From UBA5704 sp036380715 (GTDB taxonomy: Bacteria > Acidobacteriota > Thermoanaerobaculia > Multivoradales > UBA5704), in NCBI GenBank assembly GCA_036380715.1, contig DASVEF010000079.1, positions 1 to 64,000 of the forward strand: a stretch of 64,000 bases of DNA, read 5' to 3'. The notes under the pieces are model-generated. The model saw only the letters and a list, made by a program, of their open reading frames with translations, had not been told where the DNA came from and ran no database searches. The position numbers and the translations under genes are program-made. Shown in pieces: positions 37,609 to 46,688 of the stretch. Position 1 is the stretch's first letter. Every line of letters begins with the position of its first letter.

Positions 37609-37765
37609 GTCGCCTGTTCCTCGGGACGACCTGTCCGCTCCTCGGGACGAGTCACCCGCTCCCTGGGACGACCCGTCCGGACCCTCGGGACGAGTCACCC
37701 GCTCCCCGGGACGACCCGTCCGGACCCTCGGGACAACTCATCCGCTCCTCGGAACGAGTCGGCCC
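37609..37765. repeat. 21-22-bp tandem repeat (minisatellite 3)
   Basis: About seven copies of TCGGGACGANNNNNCCGCTCC-type units follow the TPR stop codon. Two subtypes largely alternate, GGGACGACCCGTCCGGACC and GGGACGAGTCACCCGCTCC, giving a 43-bp higher-order period. GGGACGA recurs at 21, 21, 22, 21, 22 and 21 bp. It lies between convergent genes, and no coding signal is seen. Confidence 0.92.
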
Positions 37766-37779
37766 TCCGTGCTCCGGCG

Positions 37780-38163
37780 TCAGGTCGCGCCCGGGTCCGG
37801 AGAGGTGGGCCGCTCGGGGTCCGCTGCGGAGCCGAGCAGCCCCAGGCGCATCAGCACGCGGATGACCTTGGCGTCGAAGTCCGCGTCCTGTCCGGCGGCG
37901 TCCGGCGCTCCGCTCTGCGGGTAGGCCAGGCCGAACAGCTCGCTCCACTCGATCCCGAGGGCGTCCGCGATCATCAGCATGTGCCGCACCTGGAGCGTGA
38001 CCTGTCCCTTCAGCACCTTGTGGAACAGGGAGTCGGCCACTCCCGTCTGCTGCTCCAGGGAGCGGATCGAGCGTCCTTTCTGCCGCGCAAGCGAAGCCAG
38101 GAGCCGGGCCAGCCGGAGCGTCTCCTGCCCGTAACGGTCTTCGCCGTCCTGCGCGCCGGTCAT
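37780..38163 (-). CDS. XRE-family helix-turn-helix transcriptional regulator
   Basis: This 127-residue protein carries an XRE/Cro-type HTH at about 14-80, with SIRSLEQQTGVADSLFHKVL as the recognition core and MLMIADALGIEWSELF as the typical last helix. The acidic C-terminal 45 residues are unstructured in appearance. It is divergent from the GNAT gene, with only 54 nt between starts, so it may control itself and that gene. It is convergent with TPR module 2. Whether it participates in that module cannot be told from sequence. Confidence 0.85.
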   Translation of the reverse strand: MTGAQDGEDRYGQETLRLARLLASLARQKGRSIRSLEQQTGVADSLFHKVLKGQVTLQVRHMLMIADALGIEWSELFGLAYPQSGAPDAAGQDADFDAKVIRVLMRLGLLGSAADPERPTSPDPGAT

Positions 38164-38217
38164 GGCCGGAGTATACCTCTGGCGGACGGTGCGGACACGG
38201 TGGGATGATGAGCCCGC

Positions 38218-38817
38218 ATGACAGGGCTGATCCGGCTGGCGGTGGCGGACGACGGGCCGGCGCTGGCGGCGATCTACGCGCCCGCGGTGGCGCAGGCGAC
38301 CTCGTTCGAGCTCCAGGCTCCCGACGGCGCGGAGATGGCACGGCGCGTCACCAGGCTGACCGCCCGCACTCCCTGGCTCATCTGCGAGGACCGCGGCGAG
38401 GTCGCCGGCTACGCCTACGCGAGCCCGCACCGGGACCGGCCGGCCTACCAGTGGTCGGTCGAGGTCTCCGCCTACGTGCGCGGTGACCGGCAGCGCGCCG
38501 GGATCGGCAGCGCACTCTACGAGTCTCTCTTCGCGGTCCTGGCCCTCCAGGGCTTCCGCAACGCCTACGCGGGCGTCACCCTGCCGAACCCGGCAAGCGT
38601 CGGCCTCCACACCGCTCTCGGCTTCACCCCTGTCGGCGTCTACCGCGGCGTGGGCTACAAGGCGGGCGCGTGGCACGACGTGGCCTGGTTCGAGCGGCCG
38701 CTGGCTTCGCGCGTAGCGGACCCGCCGCCGCCCCGGCCGCTTCCTGAGGTGCTCGAGACCGCCGGCTTCCGGGAGGCGCTGAGGACCGGCCTGCGCTCTC
38801 TTCGCCTCGACCGGTGA
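38218..38817 (+). CDS. GNAT-family N-acetyltransferase (phosphinothricin acetyltransferase-like)
   Basis: This 199-residue GNAT enzyme has IRLAVADDGPALAAIYAP at the N-terminus and the acetyl-CoA loop QRAGIGSALY near residue 97. The segment LPNPASVGLHTALGFTPVG and YKAGAWHDVAWFERPL are typical of the Pat/MnaT branch, which acetylates phosphinothricin, methionine sulfone/sulfoximine and related amino acids. The physiological substrate is uncertain. The C-terminal 40 residues extend beyond the family core and are Pro/Leu-rich. Confidence 0.87.
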   Translation: MTGLIRLAVADDGPALAAIYAPAVAQATSFELQAPDGAEMARRVTRLTARTPWLICEDRGEVAGYAYASPHRDRPAYQWSVEVSAYVRGDRQRAGIGSALYESLFAVLALQGFRNAYAGVTLPNPASVGLHTALGFTPVGVYRGVGYKAGAWHDVAWFERPLASRVADPPPPRPLPEVLETAGFREALRTGLRSLRLDR

Positions 38818-38860
38818 TAACATCCCGGGAACTGTCGCCGAAAACTCCGGGGAGTTGCTG

Positions 38861-41800
38861 ATGTCTTCAGGTCACTCTGTGCGCCGTTCGTCCGTCCTGT
38901 CCATCGCCGTCCTTCTCGCCGTCCTGGGGGCCGCCGGAGCTTCCGCATCCGGCCCGGTCGAGCTGATCTCCCAGGCCGATCCGGTCCTCGCGGCCAAGGC
39001 CATGGGGATCAGCGAGGGCGCCTCGGTGAGCGCCGACGGGCGGTACGTCGCCTTCGCCAGCACGTCGCCCAACCTCGTGGCGGGGCAGAACGACGGTAAC
39101 AACTGGTACGACGTCTTCCTCCGGGACCGGGTCTCCGGGACGGTGACCCTGGTGAGCCGCAGCAGCGCCTCGGCCACCCGGACCGGCAACGCGCCCTCGA
39201 TCCTGCCGAGGATCAGCGCCGACGGCAACTGGGTGGTGTTTGTCAGCGAGGCGACCAACCTGGTCGCCGGGCAGGTGGACGGCATAGGGCTTGGATTCGG
39301 CATCGTCGACGTGTTCCTCTGGGAACGGGCCACAGGCGCCATGATCCTGGTGAGCCGCTCCGCTTCCTCCGCGGTCACCGCGGGCAACAACAGCGCGATC
39401 GCCGCGGTCTCCCTGAGCGCGGACGGCGCGTATGTGGCGTTCCAGAGCCTCGCCACGAACCTGGTCGCCGGGCAGACCGACACCAATACGTTCTCCGACG
39501 TCTTCCTCTACGACCGGGCGGCCGGCACCACGGCCCTGGTCAGCCATGCGAGCGGCTCTCTCACGACGGCGGGGAGCGCGACCTCCAGCGCTTCGGAGAT
39601 CAGCGCGGACGGCAGGTACGTCGTCTTCAGCAGCCAGTCCACGGATGTGGTCGCCGGCCAGACCGATACCAACGGTCTCAATGACATCTTCCTCTACGAC
39701 CGGACGACCGGGACGAACGTTCTGGTCACTCACGCCAGCGGCGCCGCCGTCACCGCGGCCGACGGGTTCTCCTTCGCCCCGGCGATCAGCGCCGACGGCC
39801 GCTGGATCGCCTACGGCAGCGGCGCGACGAACCTGGTCGCCGGCCAGACCGACGGCGGCGCCTCGAGCAATGTCTTTCTCTACGACCGGACGGCCGGCTC
39901 GTCGGTTCTGCTCACCGGCGCGAACGGCTCCGCCACCACGGAGGCCAACAACGCCTCCGGCGATCCGTCGATCAGCGCGGACGGCGCCACCATCGCCTTC
40001 TACAGCCTCGCCACAAACCTGGTCGCCGGCCAGACGGACGCCAACAGCGCGAGCGACGTCTTCCTCTATACCGGGGGCACGCTGACGCTGCTGAGCGGCG
40101 CGAGCGGCTCCGCCACCGCCACCGCCAACGGCGCGTCCCTGGACCCCGTGGTCAGCTCCGACGGCAGCCGGATCGCCTTCACCAGCGCCGCGACCGACCT
40201 GCTGTCCAACTCCAGCGACACCAACAGCGCCACCGACATCTTTCTCTATACCCGGTCGACCGGGAACCTGGACCTGGTGAGCCACCACGGGCCTCTCATC
40301 TCCATCACAGGACCCGCCAAGCCCGCGCTGCCGGCCGTCACCGGGAATGGGGCCTCCTCGGCGCCCGCGCTCAGCGCGACCGGCGGCCATGTCGCCTTCA
40401 CCAGCCTGGCGACCGACCTGAACGGGCAGAGCGACACCAACGGCGGCTCGGACGTCTTTCTCTATCCGGGCGCGGGCACGGACATCCTGGCGGTCTCCTT
40501 CAGCCCCGCCGTCTCGTCGGTGACAACGGACGGGCTCAGCGCGGTCAACAGCGGCAGGGTGCTCAGCGCCGACGGGCGCTACGTCACCTTCTACTCCACG
40601 GGCGGCAATCCCGTCGCGGGAATGACCAACGCCAACGGCGACAACGGCGACGTCTACCTGCGCGACCGGGCCGCGGGCACGACGACTCTGGTGAGCCGCA
40701 GCGCGGCTTCGGCGACCACCACCGGCAACAACCAGTCCCAGCAGATGTCCCTCAGCGCCGACGGCGCCTGGGTCGTCTTCGAGAGCTACAGCAACGACCT
40801 GGTCTCCGGGATCGACCCGGGACCGTCGTTCGGGGACCCTGACGTCTTCCTGTTCGACCGGGCCGCGGGGACGAACCTCCTGGTGAGCCACGCCCCGGGC
40901 CAGCCCACCCGGTCCGCCGAGGGCTTCAGCAACAAGGCGGCGATCAGCGCCGACGGCGCCTACGTCGCCTTCTCCAATCTGGCGGGGAATGTCGTCTCCG
41001 GCCTGACGGACGGCAACTCGGCCTTCGACCTGTTCCTGTACAGCCGCGCGAGCGGCGAGTCGGTCCTGGTGAGCCGCAACAGCGCCTCGCCGACGACCAC
41101 CGGGAACGGACCCTCCGAGCTGCCCGCGCTCAGCGCTGACGGCCACTACGTGGCCTTCCTCAGCAAGGCGACCGACCTGGTGGCGGGCCAGACAACGAAC
41201 AACTCCGACTACAACGTCTTCCTCTTCGACCGCGTGGCCGGCGCGACCACGCTGGTGAGCCACGCGAGCTCGTCGGTCACGGCGACCGGCAACGCGGGAG
41301 CGCCGAGCCAGCAGACCCTCTATCAGCCGGCCGTCAGCGCCGACGGCAACTACGTGGCCTTCACCAGCCGCGCGACCGACCTCATCGCCGGCCAGACCGA
41401 TACCAACAGCGGCGACGACGTCTTCCTCTGGGAGCGGGCGACGGGGACCATCACCCTGGTAAGCCGGGCGAGCGCCTCCGCCACCACGGCGGGCAACGCG
41501 GCCTCCGATTTCCCCTCGATCAGCGCCGACGGCCGGTACGTCGTCTATGAGAGCGACGCGAGCGACCTGGTCCCCGGCCAGTCGGACGCCAACAGCGCCT
41601 ACGACGTCTTCCTCTACGACCGGATCACCGGGACCACGGCCCTGGTAAGCCACGCGCCCGGCTCGGCCACGGTCACGGGGACAGGCTCCTCCTACCAGCC
41701 CGTGATCAGCGCCGACGGCACGGCGGTCGCCTTCCACAGCAGAAATTCCTTCCTGGCCGCCGGACAGACCGACGGCAACGGCTCCGTGGACGTATTCCTC

Positions 41801-42370
41801 TACGACCGGCTCTCGGGCACCACGCGCCTGCTGAGCCACGCCGCCGGCTCGGCGAGCACTGCCGCGAACGGGGGCTCCGGATTCGTCCAGATCAGCGCGG
41901 ACGGCGGGACCGTCGCCTTCAACAGCCTCGCCACGGACCTCGTCGCCGACGACTACAACCTCCAGACGGACGTCTTCGTCCACTCCCGGGCCGGCCTGGA
42001 CTACTTCACTCTCCTCCCTTGCCGGCTCCTCGACACCCGATACCCCCAGGACGGCCCCGCCTTCGCCTCGGGCGTGGCCGAGGTCCTGGCGCTGCAGGGC
42101 GCCTGCGGCATTCCCGCGACGGCCAAAGCGGTGGCGCTCAACGTCACGGCCCTGCAGGCGACCGGAGCGGGCTACCTGGCCCTGTTCCCGGGGGACTTCC
42201 TGTTCCTGCCGATCACCAGCACGATCAACTTCCCGGCCGGCGCGAGCCGGGCCAACAACGCCATCATTCCCCTCGCGGGAGACGGCGCCGGCGCCCTGGC
42301 GGCCCTCGCCGTCGTGAGCGGCGGCGGCACGGTGCACGTGATTCTGGACGTCGTGGGGTATTTCCAGTGA
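38861..42370 (+). CDS. Large secreted beta-propeller-like protein, 16 repeats, with CRLLDTR C-terminal domain
   Basis: This 1169-residue secreted protein has a signal peptide (about 28 residues, ending ASA). I count sixteen copies of the ISADGRYVAFxS repeat, each followed by ATNLVAGQTDxN and DVFLYDR. This is exactly twice the number in the paralogue at 33309-35276, which suggests growth by block duplication. The C-terminal domain (DYFTLLPCRLLDTRYPQ to VHVILDVVGYF) is shared with that paralogue. The two middle repeats around residues 475-560 are the most degenerate. Function is probably cell-surface or extracellular matrix; no catalytic motif is seen. The ATG at 38861 follows GGGGAG. Confidence 0.85.
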   Translation: MSSGHSVRRSSVLSIAVLLAVLGAAGASASGPVELISQADPVLAAKAMGISEGASVSADGRYVAFASTSPNLVAGQNDGNNWYDVFLRDRVSGTVTLVSRSSASATRTGNAPSILPRISADGNWVVFVSEATNLVAGQVDGIGLGFGIVDVFLWERATGAMILVSRSASSAVTAGNNSAIAAVSLSADGAYVAFQSLATNLVAGQTDTNTFSDVFLYDRAAGTTALVSHASGSLTTAGSATSSASEISADGRYVVFSSQSTDVVAGQTDTNGLNDIFLYDRTTGTNVLVTHASGAAVTAADGFSFAPAISADGRWIAYGSGATNLVAGQTDGGASSNVFLYDRTAGSSVLLTGANGSATTEANNASGDPSISADGATIAFYSLATNLVAGQTDANSASDVFLYTGGTLTLLSGASGSATATANGASLDPVVSSDGSRIAFTSAATDLLSNSSDTNSATDIFLYTRSTGNLDLVSHHGPLISITGPAKPALPAVTGNGASSAPALSATGGHVAFTSLATDLNGQSDTNGGSDVFLYPGAGTDILAVSFSPAVSSVTTDGLSAVNSGRVLSADGRYVTFYSTGGNPVAGMTNANGDNGDVYLRDRAAGTTTLVSRSAASATTTGNNQSQQMSLSADGAWVVFESYSNDLVSGIDPGPSFGDPDVFLFDRAAGTNLLVSHAPGQPTRSAEGFSNKAAISADGAYVAFSNLAGNVVSGLTDGNSAFDLFLYSRASGESVLVSRNSASPTTTGNGPSELPALSADGHYVAFLSKATDLVAGQTTNNSDYNVFLFDRVAGATTLVSHASSSVTATGNAGAPSQQTLYQPAVSADGNYVAFTSRATDLIAGQTDTNSGDDVFLWERATGTITLVSRASASATTAGNAASDFPSISADGRYVVYESDASDLVPGQSDANSAYDVFLYDRITGTTALVSHAPGSATVTGTGSSYQPVISADGTAVAFHSRNSFLAAGQTDGNGSVDVFLYDRLSGTTRLLSHAAGSASTAANGGSGFVQISADGGTVAFNSLATDLVADDYNLQTDVFVHSRAGLDYFTLLPCRLLDTRYPQDGPAFASGVAEVLALQGACGIPATAKAVALNVTALQATGAGYLALFPGDFLFLPITSTINFPAGASRANNAIIPLAGDGAGALAALAVVSGGGTVHVILDVVGYFQ

Positions 42371-42447
42371 CGGACACGGTTTTCCCCTTCTCTCACACCT
42401 TTAGAGAGGAACCTTCAACAAAATTCTTTGGAGGAAAAGGGAGACCC

Positions 42448-43275
42448 ATGTCCAGAAACCGTTGTCTTTTCATCTGTCTGATCCTGAGCGCCCTGGCGAT
42501 CTCTGCGATCCCCGCGGCGGCCCAGGGAATGGCCGACATGATCGTGCGCACCGAAATGACGGAGCAGCAGTGGGTGGTCCGCGACGAGAAGCTGGACGCC
42601 AGCTTCTGCAGCGTCATCGAGGGGGGCGTCACCCCCGGCCTGCGCCGCCTGGTCCGCTTCACGGTCGGCACCGCCAACATCGGCGACGCCGACATCCACG
42701 TCGGCGACCCGCGCGAGCACTACGCGGCCAACGACGGCCTGTTCGAGCTCGCGACCTGCCACGGCCACTTCCATTTCCGCAACTACGCCCTCTACCAGCT
42801 CATCGATCCGCGGACGGGCAAGGTCTGGCGGGCCGCCAAGGCGGGCTTCTGCATGCTCGACACCGACCCCAATCCGAACTCGCTGACCGGCGATCCGCCG
42901 CGCAACCCCCAGTACCGGTCGTGCGGCGACCTGATCCACCCAGGCAACCAGGGGATCAGCCGCGGCTGGACGGACACCTACCGCTTCTTCCTCGGCGGCC
43001 AGTACTTCGTCCTTGACGGCGGCGACGGCCAGGATCCGGTGCCTCCGGGCGAGTACATCATCCGCATCACCGCCAATCCGGCCTTCCGGGCCCGCGGCGG
43101 CGAGCCCTGCCGGGCGCTCGACTCCGCCACCGGCCTCTGCCACAACTTCGCCGAGTCCGACTACACCAACAACGTCGGCGAGGTGCGGATCACGATCCCC
43201 GCGCACGTCGGCCGCGAAGGCCACGGCCCCCTGGCCGGCACCGAGCCTCTGGGCAAAGAGCCCGCCGAGCACTAG
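42448..43275 (+). CDS. Secreted lysyl oxidase-like copper amine oxidase
   Basis: This 275-residue secreted protein (signal peptide 1-26) has the lysyl oxidase copper-binding motif, H105, H107 and H109 in ATCHGHFHFRNYALYQL. K131 (AKAGFCMLDT) and Y178 (GWTDTYRF) align with the lysine and tyrosine that crosslink to form the LTQ cofactor in animal lysyl oxidases. PPGEYIIRITANP matches the family C-terminal strand. Seven cysteines outside the signal peptide could form disulfides. It probably oxidises primary amines, perhaps lysines on surface proteins such as the neighbouring repeat proteins, which is speculative. The ATG at 42448 follows AAGGGAG. It lies 77 nt after the 16-repeat gene. Confidence 0.88.
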   Translation: MSRNRCLFICLILSALAISAIPAAAQGMADMIVRTEMTEQQWVVRDEKLDASFCSVIEGGVTPGLRRLVRFTVGTANIGDADIHVGDPREHYAANDGLFELATCHGHFHFRNYALYQLIDPRTGKVWRAAKAGFCMLDTDPNPNSLTGDPPRNPQYRSCGDLIHPGNQGISRGWTDTYRFFLGGQYFVLDGGDGQDPVPPGEYIIRITANPAFRARGGEPCRALDSATGLCHNFAESDYTNNVGEVRITIPAHVGREGHGPLAGTEPLGKEPAEH

Positions 43276-43450
43276 AGTCTCCGCTCCGCCCCGTCCGGTC
43301 GAGCAGCCGGGCGGGGCTCCGCTCCAGGCATCGAGTTTGCACACAGCCGCCAAAACGAAATCGTCCCCAGCCGTCTCGGAGGGGCGAAAAAGGGAGGCGG
43401 TCGGCGGCGCGACTCGCACAGAGATCACAGCCGCCGCCGGGCGATTGAAA

Positions 43451-44947
43451 ATGACAGATTCCCAAGGCTTCGATCGGGCATCGACCGGCATCGAAGGGCT
43501 CGACCATATTCTCGGCGGAGGGTTTCCCCGCCACCGGATGTACCTGATCGAAGGGGACCCCGGGGTCGGCAAGACCACGCTGGCCCTGCAGTTTCTCCTC
43601 GAAGGAGTGCGCCAAGGAGAGGCGGGCGTCTACGCCACCCTCTCGGAGACGGAAGAGGAGCTGCGGGACGTGGCGCGCTCCCATGGCTGGTCTCTGGACG
43701 GGATCAGGATCTGCGAGCTGCAGACCTCCGAGGAGAGCCTGAAAGCCGACTCCCAGTACACTCTCTTCCACCCTTCGGAGGTGGAGCTCTCGGAGACCAC
43801 GAAGACGGTGCTGGACATCGTGGAGCAGGTCCGCCCCCAGCGGGTGGTCTTCGACTCGCTCTCCGAGATGCGGTTGCTCGCCCGCGACTCGCTGCGCTAC
43901 CGCCGGCAGATCCTCGCTCTCAAGCACTACTTCACCGGCCGGAGCTGCACCGTGCTGCTGCTCGACTACGGCAGCGAGCGGGCGGGGGACTTCCAGCTCC
44001 AGACCCTGACCCACGGCGTGATGCGCCTGGAGCAGCTCGCTCCCGAGTACGGCGGCCAGCGCCGGCGGATGCGGATCCAGAAGATCCGCGGCATCCAGTT
44101 TCTAGCGGGCTATCACGACTACCTGATCGACAGGGGAGGACTGAAAGTCTTCCCGCGGCTCGTGGCCGCTCAGCACCACCGGGAATTCGCGCGAGAGCCG
44201 ATCGCGAGCGGCGTTGCGGAGCTCGACGCGCTCCTCGGCGGCGGGCTCGACCGCGGCACCAGCACGATGGTTCTCGGCCCCGCCGGCGTGGGCAAGTCGA
44301 CCCTGGCCGCCCAGTACGTTTTCGCGGCGGCGTGCCGGGGAGAGCGGTGCGCCGTCTACACCTTCGACGAGTCGCCCACCACCTGGATCGAACGCGGCGA
44401 GCGTCTCGGCATGCGGCTCCGGGAGCACCGGGACTCCGGCCGGATCACCATCCGCCAGGTCGACCCGGCCGAGATGGCGCCCGGCGAGTTCGCCGACGAC
44501 GTGCGGCGCCAGGTCGAGGACGGGATGGCCGGCCTGGTGATCGACAGCCTGAACGGCTACCGCAACTCCATGCCGGAGGAGCGCTACCTGACGCTTCACC
44601 TGCACGAGCTCCTCTCGTACCTCAACCAGCAGGGGGTGATGACCCTGATGATCATGTCGCAATCCGGCATCCTCGGCGCGGACGTGGAGTCGCCGGTCAA
44701 TCTTTCCTATCTTGCCGATACGGTGGTCCTGCTGCGCTACTTCGAGGCGTTCGGACAGGTCCGGCAGGCCATCTCGACGGTCAAGAAGAGGACCAGCCCG
44801 CACGAGCACAGCATTCGGGAGCTGCAGATCAGCGACCATGGGCTGCGCCTCGGGCGCGAGCTGCGGGAGTTCCAAGGCGTGCTCTCGGGCCAGCTCCAGT
44901 ATACTGGCGACGCGCAGCCTCTGATGGGCAACAACGCCAATGCGTGA
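43451..44947 (+). CDS. KaiC-like dual RecA-fold ATPase
   Basis: This 498-residue protein has two KaiC/RadA domains. The first has Walker A GDPGVGKT at 35-42 and the STGIEGLDHILGGGFP start. The second has Walker A GPAGVGKS at 276-283 after SGVAELDALLGGGLDRG. These proteins form hexamers and act in circadian timing in cyanobacteria, but non-cyanobacterial KaiC-like proteins usually act in stress or chemosensory signalling. The gene ends beside a hybrid histidine kinase start, suggesting a shared signalling pathway. No strong ribosome site precedes the ATG. The 175-nt upstream gap contains G+C-rich hairpins but no gene. Confidence 0.9.
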   Translation: MTDSQGFDRASTGIEGLDHILGGGFPRHRMYLIEGDPGVGKTTLALQFLLEGVRQGEAGVYATLSETEEELRDVARSHGWSLDGIRICELQTSEESLKADSQYTLFHPSEVELSETTKTVLDIVEQVRPQRVVFDSLSEMRLLARDSLRYRRQILALKHYFTGRSCTVLLLDYGSERAGDFQLQTLTHGVMRLEQLAPEYGGQRRRMRIQKIRGIQFLAGYHDYLIDRGGLKVFPRLVAAQHHREFAREPIASGVAELDALLGGGLDRGTSTMVLGPAGVGKSTLAAQYVFAAACRGERCAVYTFDESPTTWIERGERLGMRLREHRDSGRITIRQVDPAEMAPGEFADDVRRQVEDGMAGLVIDSLNGYRNSMPEERYLTLHLHELLSYLNQQGVMTLMIMSQSGILGADVESPVNLSYLADTVVLLRYFEAFGQVRQAISTVKKRTSPHEHSIRELQISDHGLRLGRELREFQGVLSGQLQYTGDAQPLMGNNANA

Positions 44948-44955
44948 CACAACCA

Positions 44956-46551
44956 ATGCCTGACGCGCCGCAGGAAGAGAGAATCCTCATTCTGGCCCCC
45001 ACCGGGCGCGACGCCGTGCTGGCGTGCCAGGTCCTCTCTCAGGCCGGCCTGTCGTCCTTCGCCTGCGCGGATGAAAAGGCGCTCTACGACGAGGTCCAGG
45101 CAGGCGCCGGCGCCGTCATCCTGGCCGACGAGGCTCTCCACCCCTGGACCCTCCAGGCGCTGACGCAGATGATCGAGGCCCAGCCCCCCTGGTCGGACCT
45201 CCCCCTGATCGTCTTCACCCGGAGCGGCGACACGAGCGAGACGATCCTCGCGTCGCTGGGGCCGATCAGCAACGCCACCATCCTCGAGAGACCGGTTCGC
45301 GTCAACACCCTGCTCAGCTCCGTCCAGGCGGCCCTGCGCGCCCGCCGGCGGCAGTACGAGGTGCGCGACCTGCTGCAGCGGCAGGCCGAGGCGGACCGCC
45401 GCAAGGACGAGTTCCTCGCCCTGCTCGGCCACGAGCTGCGCAACCCCCTGGCCGCTATCCGGAACTCGCTCTGGGTGCTGGACGCGGCCGGATCGAACGG
45501 AGAGCAGGACGTGCGGCAACGCGAGGTGATCGACCGGCAGACGCGCCACCTGGTGCGCATGGTGGACGATCTGCTGGACGTCTCGCGGGTGACCCTGGGC
45601 AAGATCATCCTCAAGCACCAGGTGGTCGATCTGAAGGAGGCCCTGGACCGCTGCCTGAACGAGCTCGGGATGGCCGCGCTCGCCGCCAGCCACGGCCTGA
45701 CGCTCGACGTCCGGTCCGAGCCCGCGCTGGTCGACGGCGACCCCGTCCGCCTGGAGCAGGTGATTTGCAATCTGATCCAGAACGCCATCAAGTACACCCC
45801 GCGCGGGGGCCGGATCGAGGTCTCCGTGGCGCCCGAGGAGGGGCAGGGGGCCGTGCGGGTGTGCGACAGCGGCGTCGGGATCTCTCCCGAGATGCTGCGC
45901 AAGATCTTCGAGCCGTTCACCCAGGTGGAGAGCTCGCGGACGCGCTCGGAGGGGGGGCTCGGGCTGGGGTTGCCGCTGGTGCGCAGCCTGATCGAGATGC
46001 ACGGCGGGACGGTGGAGGCTTCCAGCCAGGGGCCGGGATGCGGCAGCGAGTTCGTCGTCCGCCTGCCGCTCAGGAAGGCGGACGGAACCGCGCAACAGGC
46101 TCCTCCCAGGAAGCCCGCCGGCAAGAGCGGCACCTGGCCCAGGGTCAGGATCCCCGGCGATGCCAACCGCGTGCTCCAGGTCCTCGTCGTCGAGGACAAC
46201 CAGGACGGCCGCGAGTCGCTGCGCGAGCTGCTGGAGATCTGGGGGCACCGCGTGGAGATCGCCGAGAACGGCTTCCAGGGGGTGGAGAAGGCGCTGGCGC
46301 TCCAGCCCGACGTGGCGCTGATCGACATCGGCCTGCCGGGCATGGACGGCAACGAGGTGGCGCGGCAGATCCGCGCCGCCTTCGGCACCGACCACATGTC
46401 GCTGATCGCGATGACCGGCTACGGCCAGCCGGACGACCGCCGGCGCGCCCTGCAGGCGGGGTTCGACACCTATCTCGTCAAGCCGGTCGATCCCGCCTAC
46501 CTGTCCCGCCTGCTCGACGAGACGAAACCGCGGGTGTCCTCACCCCTCTGA
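44956..46551 (+). CDS. Hybrid histidine kinase with C-terminal receiver domain
   Basis: This 531-residue cytosolic sensor kinase has three parts. An N-terminal receiver-like domain (about 10-130) seems to lack the canonical phosphoacceptor context (AVILADEALHP). The HisKA/HATPase core has H159 in LGHELRNPLAAI, the N box LIQNAIKYT and GGLGLGLPLV. The C-terminal receiver has D457 in ALIDIGLPGMDG. No membrane helix is present. A GTG at 44944 overlapping the KaiC stop (GTGA) is an equally possible, translationally coupled start. It is co-transcribed with the KaiC-like gene, which may relay or receive its signal. Confidence 0.9.
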   Translation: MPDAPQEERILILAPTGRDAVLACQVLSQAGLSSFACADEKALYDEVQAGAGAVILADEALHPWTLQALTQMIEAQPPWSDLPLIVFTRSGDTSETILASLGPISNATILERPVRVNTLLSSVQAALRARRRQYEVRDLLQRQAEADRRKDEFLALLGHELRNPLAAIRNSLWVLDAAGSNGEQDVRQREVIDRQTRHLVRMVDDLLDVSRVTLGKIILKHQVVDLKEALDRCLNELGMAALAASHGLTLDVRSEPALVDGDPVRLEQVICNLIQNAIKYTPRGGRIEVSVAPEEGQGAVRVCDSGVGISPEMLRKIFEPFTQVESSRTRSEGGLGLGLPLVRSLIEMHGGTVEASSQGPGCGSEFVVRLPLRKADGTAQQAPPRKPAGKSGTWPRVRIPGDANRVLQVLVVEDNQDGRESLRELLEIWGHRVEIAENGFQGVEKALALQPDVALIDIGLPGMDGNEVARQIRAAFGTDHMSLIAMTGYGQPDDRRRALQAGFDTYLVKPVDPAYLSRLLDETKPRVSSPL

Positions 46552-46552
46552 G

Positions 46553-46684
46553 CCCTCACCCCCCGGCCCCCTCTCCCACCCCCTCCCGTCCATCCGGGAG
46601 AGGGGGAGAAAAGCAGCTCGTATCAAGTACCCCCTCTCCCGGTCGGGTGGGAGGGGGTGGGAGAGGGGGTTAGGGGGTGAGGGG
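46553..46684. repeat. Twin REP-like palindromes
   Basis: Two long facing copies fill the gap between the histidine kinase and the minus-strand membrane gene. The left copy is CCCTCACCCCCCGG...CCCTCTCCC...GGGAGAGGGGG; the right copy is CCCCCTCTCCCGG...GGGAGAGGGGGTTAGGGGGTGAGGGG. Each contains an extra ACCCCCTCCC/GGGAGGGGGT arm absent from the shorter copies; the pair at 53761-53913 shares that longer form. Confidence 0.9.
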
Positions 46685-46688
46685 CCAC

